Positions 7,810 to 12,857 of a stretch of 12,857 nucleotides of DNA are shown here, in pieces. Position numbers and translations under genes: made by a program. Origin of the DNA: Bacteroidota bacterium (lineage in GTDB: Bacteria; Bacteroidota; Bacteroidia; Flavobacteriales; Weeksellaceae). The notes beneath the pieces are model-generated. The model ran no database searches and was not told where the DNA came from. It worked only from the letters and a program-made list of their open reading frames with translations. Numbering within the stretch: the stretch's first letter is position 1; every line of letters starts with the position of its first letter. The DNA is taken from NCBI GenBank assembly GCA_023426625.1, contig JAFAAJ010000184.1, forward strand, positions 1-12,857, read 5' to 3'.

Positions 7810-7817
7810 TACTTTTG
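7810..7817 (+). promoter_or_regulatory. Bacteroidota -7 promoter element TACTTTTG for the dacB-like gene
   Basis: TACTTTTG is an exact TAnnTTTG match in the gap after priA. The nearest TTG (7779-7781) is too far upstream for a -33 box, so that half is weak. Transcription from here would give a leader of about 80 nt before the ATG at 7905. The 10-mer CTTTTATAAG occurs on both sides of it (7768-7777 and 7854-7863). Confidence 0.5.
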
Positions 7818-7884
7818 ATCGTTGATTAAATGTTTGGGGCACTGTTTTTATGACTTTTATAAGGTTATAATTACGATCCTGAAC

Positions 7885-7911
7885 ATGGAACAAAAAGAAG
7901 ATAGATGGTAA
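7885..7911 (+). CDS. Possible eight-codon leader ORF overlapping the dacB start
   Basis: ATG at 7885 opens a frame reading MEQKEDRW and stops at TAA 7909-7911. It is in a different frame from the downstream gene, whose ATG (7905-7907) lies inside the last codons, so a ribosome ending here would sit on the dacB start. It may be a translational-coupling mini-ORF. Equally, the purine-rich stretch AAAAAGAAG may simply act as the ribosome-landing region and the ORF be chance. Nothing beyond position and overlap supports it. Confidence 0.2.
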   Translation: MEQKEDRW

Positions 7912-9377
7912 ATTTCAGAAAGTATATTTCAGGTTTAACGGTGTTGGCCTCAGGATTTTTCCTTGCCCAAACTACCGTATCTACAGTGCTGTACTCTCCG
8001 GCTTACGATAATCAAAAAAGTACTTTAAACTTACCTTCTCCCGTGACTTCGGTCGTGGAGAAGACAATATTGTCGGCGAAAGAGCTTGTAGATATCAATG
8101 TAAACACGATGATGGCGGATCCTGTGCTGAAAAACGCAAATTGGGGATTCGTAGTGTACGATCCAAAAACGAAGAAAGTAATCTCTTCGTATAATGAAAA
8201 TACTCCCTTAGTTCCTGCTTCTACCACGAAATTGTTGACCACAGAAACGGCTTTGAGCCTGTTGGGTGAAAATTACCGTTGGATGACGCAGCTGGAATAC
8301 TCAGGAAGTATTGATGAAAATGGAGTTCTGAACGGTAATCTTTATATTGTAGGAAGTGGTGATCCGTCTTTAGGGACAAATAAAGCCGGAGCTTCATCTT
8401 ATAGAGACATTGTTTCAGATTTTGTAAGTGGGATTTCACGTGAAGGAATCAAAAAAGTAAATGGTGATATTATCATTCAGACAGCGCTTTTCAAAGGTCA
8501 GATTTCAAGGCTTCCGGAAAATGTTGTTTGGCTGGAAAACAATAATTATTATTTACCGGTTGGAACTACACGCGAGATCAGTCCTTCGAATGAAAAACTG
8601 ATCGTAAAAAAAGGAAACAATTTTTCTATAGAGAAAAAGTATTTCTATGTTTCACCCTATATGAATCAAATGGTTTATGCTGATAAGTATGAAGGTGACG
8701 GAGTTTTAACGACAAAACTACCAGATGCTCCGGCTTATCTGGCAAACAGTTTCAGAGCAACTTTAGTGAAAAGCGGAGTAGCGGTTACCGGAAAAGTGAT
8801 TCCTAAAATGACGGACGGTAATCCTGAAAGCAGAAAACTGGTTGCTAATTATCAGTCCCCAACTTTAGGAGATATTGTATATTATACCAACCAGCGCAGT
8901 GATAATTCATTGGCGGAAGCTCTTTTGAAGACAGTAGGCTTCCAGAAACTGGGAGATCAGACTTCGGAATCGGGAAGAAATGTTGTGACGAGCCACTTAA
9001 AGGATATTTCTTTTGATCTGGAAGGATTGAATTATATGGACGGTAGTGGTCTTTCAAGAAGCAATAAAGTAACCCCTATTTCTCAGGTGAAATACCTTAC
9101 TTCCTTAATGGATGAGAAATATTATAAAACGTATTTAGCTTCATTGCCTATTGGCGGACAGTCCGGAACTTTGAAAAGAATGTTCATAGAAACCGGGAAC
9201 GGACAGATTTTTGCTAAAACAGGTACACTGAATAAAGTAAAAACTTTAGCAGGATATATGAAGACCAATACAGGAAAAACACTTGTGTTTTCTTTATTAG
9301 TGAACAATTATTCAGGATCTGTAGATATGGTGAAAAAGAAAATGGAAAAAATTCTTGAACCTGCTCTAGATCTGTAA
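7905..9377 (+). CDS. dacB: D-alanyl-D-alanine carboxypeptidase/endopeptidase, PBP4 (DacB) type
   Basis: This periplasmic penicillin-binding protein of peptidase family S13 trims peptidoglycan stem peptides and cuts cross-links. The product has 490 residues, and residues 1-21 form a signal peptide (cleavage near FFLA-Q). The three serine-enzyme motifs are present: SxxK as STTK (Ser106 nucleophile, Lys109), SDN (332-334) and KTG (438-440). Further family features are NGNLYIVGSGDPSLG (143-157), LPVGTT (217-222) and YMDGSGLSR (377-385). The roughly 220 residues between SxxK and SDN hold the large insertion that distinguishes PBP4 from other low-molecular-weight PBPs. There is no membrane anchor and no T9SS tail. 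The start ATG at 7905 directly precedes the signal peptide. A strong terminator follows, so it is probably a single-gene unit driven by the TACTTTTG element. Confidence 0.95.
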   Translation: MVNFRKYISGLTVLASGFFLAQTTVSTVLYSPAYDNQKSTLNLPSPVTSVVEKTILSAKELVDINVNTMMADPVLKNANWGFVVYDPKTKKVISSYNENTPLVPASTTKLLTTETALSLLGENYRWMTQLEYSGSIDENGVLNGNLYIVGSGDPSLGTNKAGASSYRDIVSDFVSGISREGIKKVNGDIIIQTALFKGQISRLPENVVWLENNNYYLPVGTTREISPSNEKLIVKKGNNFSIEKKYFYVSPYMNQMVYADKYEGDGVLTTKLPDAPAYLANSFRATLVKSGVAVTGKVIPKMTDGNPESRKLVANYQSPTLGDIVYYTNQRSDNSLAEALLKTVGFQKLGDQTSESGRNVVTSHLKDISFDLEGLNYMDGSGLSRSNKVTPISQVKYLTSLMDEKYYKTYLASLPIGGQSGTLKRMFIETGNGQIFAKTGTLNKVKTLAGYMKTNTGKTLVFSLLVNNYSGSVDMVKKKMEKILEPALDL

Positions 9378-9397
9378 AAATATTATTTAATTATTGT

Positions 9398-9433
9398 AAA
9401 AACCTTTTAATCTGTGATTAGAAGGTTTTTTTT
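9398..9433 (+). terminator. Rho-independent terminator after the dacB-like gene
   Basis: A 15-bp stem (9398-9412 paired with 9416-9430, one G-T wobble) closes a 3-base TGT loop. The right arm runs into eight T residues (9426-9433). It lies 20 bases after the stop codon. The T-tract directly touches the -7 element of the next gene. Confidence 0.85.
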
Positions 9434-9440
9434 ATCTTTG
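9433..9440 (+). promoter_or_regulatory. Bacteroidota -7 promoter element TATCTTTG for the M1 aminopeptidase
   Basis: TATCTTTG is an exact TAnnTTTG match, 19 bases before the ATG at 9460. Its first T is the last T of the preceding terminator tract. The -33 region would fall inside the terminator stem, and only a weak CTGTG (9412-9416) is found there. The predicted leader is about 15 nt. Confidence 0.6.
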
Positions 9441-9459
9441 ATCATATAAAAGTCTGAAT

Positions 9460-11388
9460 ATGAGAAAGCTTTATCTTTTGCTTCTGATGAGTTTTGTGTT
9501 TCATCCATTGTGTGCACAATATGAAAATATTGAAATGAAAGGATTGATAGCAAAGGAGATGAAATCTTTTGAAAAAAAGATGGTCACTTACAATATTAAT
9601 CCCAATACCTTAAACTACGATCTCCAGTATCAGAGAATGGATGTCACTCTGGATCCGGCCGTCTATAATATTTCCGGTTCTGTGACCTCACATTTTAAGC
9701 CTAATCAGAATATGAGCAGCATTTATTTTGATTTAGCAACAACGTTAACGGTTTCCCAGGTAAAATACCACGGTACAGATCTTAATTTTCAGCAGCTTCC
9801 CACAAAAGAGGTGAAAATAGACTTTCCGGCCTCAATTCCTGCGAATACACTTGATTCTTTAACGATACATTATTCAGGGGCTCCTGCAACCAATAATAAT
9901 GCATTCTCTACAGGCTCTCAAAACGGAACGCCTATTCTTTCCACCTTAAATGAACCTTATGGAGCACAGGATTGGTTTCCTACCAAGCAGAGTTTAAATG
10001 ATAAGATCGACAGGTTTGATTTTAAAATCATTACTCCTTCTCAATATAATGTGGCTGCCAATGGAAAATTAATGTCCGAAACCATGCTTCCCGGTGGTCA
10101 GAAACTGACTTTCTGGCGAACTGTTTATCCCACGACGGCTTATCTGGTAGCACTTGCCATTACTAATTTTGTTAAACTGAATGATACCATCGGAAATCCG
10201 CCTTTCCCTTTTGTGAACTATGTTTACCCGACTACCATCAGTGATGCTACGGTAATGAGCAATATCGACTGGACGAAACAGATCATGAACACTTTTGAAA
10301 CGCATTTCGGGCCCTATCCTTTCAGGAATGAAAAATACGGGCATATGGAATTTCATTATAACGGGGTTTGTATGGAGCATCAAACCATGTCTTCCATGAG
10401 TGGATGGGGAAGATATGTAATTGCTCATGAACTTGCGCATCAGTGGTTTGGAGATAAAGTCACCTGCGGTGCTTGGAATGATATCTGGCTGAATGAAGGT
10501 TTTGCGACATTCGGGGAGCATCTTGCCAATGAAAAACTGTTGATGAGCAATGCAGATTTTATGAATTATCTGGCGGCGCAAAAAGATTATATTACCAGTC
10601 AGCCGGGAGGAAGTACTTACGTTGCAGATGCGGATTTGGGAAATACCGGAGCGATTTTCAGTGGAAGACTTTCTTATGCAAAAGGAGGGTACATTGTAAG
10701 AATGATTAAATGGATTTTAGGAGAAACGGTATTTTATCAGGCTATTAAAGATTATCATGCACGGCCAAATTTAGCGTATAACTATGCAAGAACTGCAGAC
10801 CTGAATGCTTCTCTTCTTCTGTCTACGGGAAAAGATTTTACCGGGTTCTTCAATGATTGGGTATATGGACAGGGATATCCAAGCTATGATATCCGATGGA
10901 CACAGGCTCCCAATCAAAACGTAACTTTCAAAGTGAGCCAGACTCAAAGTCATCCATCTGTAAGTTTCTTTGAAATGCCCTTACCAATCAAAGTCAATGG
11001 AACAGGAGGAGAAACAGCTTATCTGGTTTTAAACAATACTTCGAACGATCAGTATTTTGTGGAGTCTGTTTCGTTTCCTGTGGCAAGTATTCAATTCAAT
11101 TATGAGCATCAGATCCTGGAGAAAAATTCAACGGTTACACAGGATACCACGTTGAGTACTTCTGAAAGTCGTACTGACGAGTTCTCATTATACCCCAATC
11201 CTGCGGATAACGCACTGAATATTATGGGAATTAAAAAGCAAACTGATTTCAGTGTCTATTCTGTTGATGGTAGATTGTTGAGAAGTTCTGTTTATATTCC
11301 GGGAAAACCAATTGATATTTCTGAATTGCTTCCGGGAACATATCTGTTGCAGATTAATAACAAGAACGTGAAATTTATTAAGAAGTAG
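9460..11388 (+). CDS. Secreted M1-family zinc aminopeptidase with T9SS type A sorting domain
   Basis: This 642-residue metallopeptidase is predicted to release N-terminal residues from peptides at the cell surface or outside the cell. Residues 1-19 are a signal peptide (cleavage near LCA-Q; PLC is not a proper lipobox). The N-terminal beta saddle of M1 enzymes covers about 50-240. The zinc site is HELAH (His323, Glu324, His327) with third ligand Glu346 in NEGFATF. Tyr406 in YAKGG is the expected catalytic tyrosine. The exopeptidase motif, usually GAMEN, is here GVCMEHQ (302-308), keeping Met-Glu. The T9SS tail starts near 572 with FSLYPNPADNALNI, continues through VYSVDGRLL and LPGTYLLQI, and ends KFIKK, so export through the outer membrane is expected. 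The long helical C-terminal domain of PepN or ERAP types is absent. It is likely transcribed from TATCTTTG. Confidence 0.95.
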   Translation: MRKLYLLLLMSFVFHPLCAQYENIEMKGLIAKEMKSFEKKMVTYNINPNTLNYDLQYQRMDVTLDPAVYNISGSVTSHFKPNQNMSSIYFDLATTLTVSQVKYHGTDLNFQQLPTKEVKIDFPASIPANTLDSLTIHYSGAPATNNNAFSTGSQNGTPILSTLNEPYGAQDWFPTKQSLNDKIDRFDFKIITPSQYNVAANGKLMSETMLPGGQKLTFWRTVYPTTAYLVALAITNFVKLNDTIGNPPFPFVNYVYPTTISDATVMSNIDWTKQIMNTFETHFGPYPFRNEKYGHMEFHYNGVCMEHQTMSSMSGWGRYVIAHELAHQWFGDKVTCGAWNDIWLNEGFATFGEHLANEKLLMSNADFMNYLAAQKDYITSQPGGSTYVADADLGNTGAIFSGRLSYAKGGYIVRMIKWILGETVFYQAIKDYHARPNLAYNYARTADLNASLLLSTGKDFTGFFNDWVYGQGYPSYDIRWTQAPNQNVTFKVSQTQSHPSVSFFEMPLPIKVNGTGGETAYLVLNNTSNDQYFVESVSFPVASIQFNYEHQILEKNSTVTQDTTLSTSESRTDEFSLYPNPADNALNIMGIKKQTDFSVYSVDGRLLRSSVYIPGKPIDISELLPGTYLLQINNKNVKFIKK

Positions 11389-11533
11389 ATCTTGAAGGTG
11401 AATAATTTAACGTAAATTTTCAATTATTAGGTAAAATATACTGTAAATATTTAGGTTTAGATACCACAAAAGCAATTTTTTTATCGGATTCTTCTTATAA
11501 TTGCTTATTAAATAATAATTTAAAAGAATAAAT
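11389..11533. other. AT-rich gap with inverted repeat in the leader of the T9SS protein gene
   Basis: No ORF is present. AAGCAATT (11470-11477) and AATTGCTT (11499-11506) form a perfect 8-bp inverted repeat with a 21-base spacer, 28 bases before the next ATG. TAGGTTTA (11452-11459) is a one-mismatch match to TAnnTTTG and could be the -7 element, which would put the inverted repeat in the leader RNA. No terminator for the aminopeptidase gene is visible, so read-through is possible. Confidence 0.35.
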
Positions 11534-12433
11534 ATGAAGAAGATTTTATTTTCGTTAATAACTTTTATGTCTATTGGTGTGCTTTCAATAAGTGCTCAGA
11601 CATCGAAAATTTCTTTTGAAACATCAGAAGGTTATACGGTAGGTAACTTAAATGGACAGCAAGGATGGACAACTTGGGGAGGAGTTCCGGTAGGTAATCC
11701 AAAAGTAATGAACTCTAATGCCACACATGGAGTGAATTCCTTCACGATGCTTAGTGAGGGTGATAATATGTCTAGTTGCGGTATTGAAAAAAATATCTCA
11801 AGTTTTGTAACAGGGGATGACGTTGAAATCTCTTTTGATTACAAATTTGAAGACCTGGATGGTTCAGACTATGAAATTGCTGTGTATAACGACACAGACT
11901 ATTATTATACTGCTGCATTAAGAATAGACTATTTCTCAGGAGATTTGTCCTACAGAACAGGATCTGGCTTTGTTACAGGTCCCACTCTTAACCCTAACCA
12001 ATGGTATAATATAAAAATTGCCATTAAAAAAACTACCAACACCCTGCAGTATTTTGTAGACGGGACACAGATTTATTCTGGGAACTTAGGAACATATAAA
12101 AATGCTCGGATCATTGATTTTGTATATGATGATTACGGGACAGGTTTTGTGGTAGATAATGTCACAATTACCAATTTAGGAACAATGGCTACTAAAGAGG
12201 TTACTACTAAAGAGAATATCACGGTTTCTCCAAACCCTGCTGTTGACCGTTTAAATATTTCTACTGAGGATAAATTACTTTCAGTTTCTATTTTTGATGC
12301 GAAAGGAAGCCTTGTAAGAACAGTTTCAAATCCTGATAAAACAATAAATGTTTCAGATCTTACAACAGGAAATTACTTAATAAAAATAAAAACGGATAAG
12401 ACAGAACTTACCAAGAAATTTATCAAAAAGTAA
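11534..12433 (+). CDS. Secreted T9SS type A sorting domain protein, concanavalin-like beta-rich body
   Basis: The product has 299 residues and its function is unknown. Residues 1-21 are a signal peptide (cleavage near SISA-Q). Residues 25-215 are rich in Gly, Thr, Tyr and Asp and alternate in beta-strand patterns: SFETSEGYTVGNLNGQQGW (27-45), VEISFDYKFED (97-107), NQWYNIKIAIKK (155-166), TLQYFVDGTQIYSG (170-183) and FVVDNVTI (205-212). This order resembles LamG/concanavalin A-like lectin or glucanase folds, but no catalytic Glu pair stands out, so a binding or adhesive role is more likely than hydrolysis (inference). The sorting domain begins near 228 with ITVSPNPAVDRLNIS, then SIFDAKGSLVRTV and LTTGNYLIKI, and ends KKFIKK, like the aminopeptidase upstream. 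It may be cotranscribed with that gene or have its own weak promoter. A terminator follows. Confidence 0.85.
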   Translation: MKKILFSLITFMSIGVLSISAQTSKISFETSEGYTVGNLNGQQGWTTWGGVPVGNPKVMNSNATHGVNSFTMLSEGDNMSSCGIEKNISSFVTGDDVEISFDYKFEDLDGSDYEIAVYNDTDYYYTAALRIDYFSGDLSYRTGSGFVTGPTLNPNQWYNIKIAIKKTTNTLQYFVDGTQIYSGNLGTYKNARIIDFVYDDYGTGFVVDNVTITNLGTMATKEVTTKENITVSPNPAVDRLNISTEDKLLSVSIFDAKGSLVRTVSNPDKTINVSDLTTGNYLIKIKTDKTELTKKFIKK

Positions 12434-12455
12434 GAACCATCCGCTGATTGAGATA

Positions 12456-12515
12456 TGATTCTTTACGAATCAATGAATATTAAAGTCGTTTCATCAAATT
12501 GAAACGGCTTTTTTT
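12456..12515 (+). terminator. Rho-independent terminator after the T9SS protein gene, with an accessory hairpin
   Basis: The main hairpin pairs 12484-12492 (AGTCGTTTC) with 12501-12509 (GAAACGGCT), 9 bp with one G-T wobble and an 8-base loop. It is followed by a run of seven T (12509-12515). A smaller perfect hairpin precedes it, TGATTC (12456-12461) with GAATCA (12467-12472). The structure separates this gene from kbl. Confidence 0.85.
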
Positions 12516-12547
12516 ATTAAATTAGCGCATCTAAAAATTGATTACAT

Positions 12548-12857
12548 ATGATCTCTAAAAAGTATCTTGAACACTTACAGAACGAACTACAAAATATCGA
12601 GAACGACGGGCTTTACAAAAGAGAAAGAATTATCACTTCTCAGCAAAGTGCGGAAATTGAAGCCAACGGAAAAAAACTGTTGAACTTCTGTGCAAACAAC
12701 TATCTGGGATTATCCAATCATCCTGAAGTAATGAAAGCTTCTCAGGATATGATCGAATCTCACGGTTACGGGATGTCTTCTGTTCGTTTTATCTGTGGAA
12801 CTCAGGATATTCATAAACAACTGGAGAAAAAGATCGCTGACTTTTTAGGTCTTGAAG
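12548..12857 (+). CDS. kbl: Glycine C-acetyltransferase (2-amino-3-ketobutyrate CoA ligase), 3'-truncated by window edge
   Basis: Only the first 103 residues are present. This PLP enzyme of the alpha-oxoamine synthase family splits 2-amino-3-oxobutyrate with CoA into glycine and acetyl-CoA, the second step of threonine degradation. The visible part has NFCANNYLGLSNHPEVM (about residues 49-65), SHGYGMSSVRFICGTQDIHK (about 74-93) and the following LEKKIADFLGLE. SVRFICGTQ with H-K at this position is characteristic of Kbl rather than of BioF, HemA or SPT relatives. The PLP lysine lies beyond the window. The start ATG lies 32 bases after the upstream terminator's T-run. No exact TAnnTTTG element is seen in that short gap, so its promoter is unclear. 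Confidence 0.93.
   Translation, partial: MISKKYLEHLQNELQNIENDGLYKRERIITSQQSAEIEANGKKLLNFCANNYLGLSNHPEVMKASQDMIESHGYGMSSVRFICGTQDIHKQLEKKIADFLGLE

Noticed and set aside
9460..9520. Possible lipoprotein signal at the M1 peptidase N-terminus (Cys18)
   Set aside because: The residues before the Cys (HPL) do not fit the lipobox, and Ala19-Gln20 gives a normal signal peptidase I site as in the other secreted proteins here.
10069..10581. 170-residue minus-strand open frame
   Set aside because: It lies wholly inside the M1 aminopeptidase gene, opposite the zinc-site region whose plus-strand motifs are intact. The translation has no recognisable domain.
11981..12000. TTAACCCTAACC inside the small T9SS protein gene, resembling the CCCTAA array
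   Set aside because: It is only about one and a half units and is explained by the codons for Thr-Leu-Asn-Pro-Asn-Gln; it is not a second array.
1..12857. Defence system, CRISPR array, transposon or prophage
   Set aside because: Every long frame is assigned to a housekeeping, envelope or catabolic family. There are no spaced direct repeats of CRISPR length, no transposase or integrase, and no tRNA-associated attachment site.

Overview
The window looks like a piece of a Flavobacteriia chromosome (Bacteroidota), most like Chryseobacterium/Elizabethkingia. Two proteins end in type IX secretion (T9SS) type A sorting domains. Several genes have the Bacteroidota promoter element TAnnTTTG instead of a sigma70 -10 box. 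Strong Shine-Dalgarno sequences are absent, base composition is AT-rich, and the first gene keeps the residue spacing known for Flavobacterium meningosepticum glycosylasparaginase. All nine genes lie on the + strand, separated by gaps of about 80-200 bp. There are no tRNA/rRNA genes, CRISPR arrays, insertion sequences or phage genes that I can see.

Layout: (1) 1-4111, a likely N-glycan/glycopeptide degradation neighbourhood: the C-terminal two thirds of a glycosylasparaginase, a CutC-family TIM-barrel protein, and a secreted GH2 beta-mannosidase. Between the first two lies a composite tandem repeat (7-bp ATTAGWA units, then 6-bp CCCTAA telomere-like units) that ends just before the cutC start codon. 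Between cutC and the mannosidase lies a short palindromic, repeat-like element. (2) 4190-5098, an AEC-family permease with its own TAACTTTG element. (3) 5297-7744, the replication-restart helicase PriA, starting at TTG. (4) 7905-9377, a secreted PBP4/DacB-type D-Ala-D-Ala carboxypeptidase, followed by a strong terminator. (5) 9460-11388, a secreted M1 zinc aminopeptidase with a T9SS tail, whose promoter abuts the preceding terminator. (6) 11534-12433, a small secreted T9SS protein with a beta-rich, concanavalin-like body, followed by a terminator. (7) 12548-end, the start of glycine C-acetyltransferase (kbl), cut by the window edge.

How they fit together: glycosylasparaginase cleaves the GlcNAc-Asn link and beta-mannosidase removes the core Man-beta-1,4-GlcNAc mannose, so these two act on the same class of molecule. 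CutC lying between them suggests a role outside copper handling. DacB, the M1 peptidase and the small T9SS protein are envelope or exported proteins. PriA and Kbl are housekeeping. I do not see a clearly new multi-gene system. The items most worth following up are the composite telomere-like repeat at the cutC start, the glycan context of cutC, and the small regulatory arrangements at the dacB and aminopeptidase starts.
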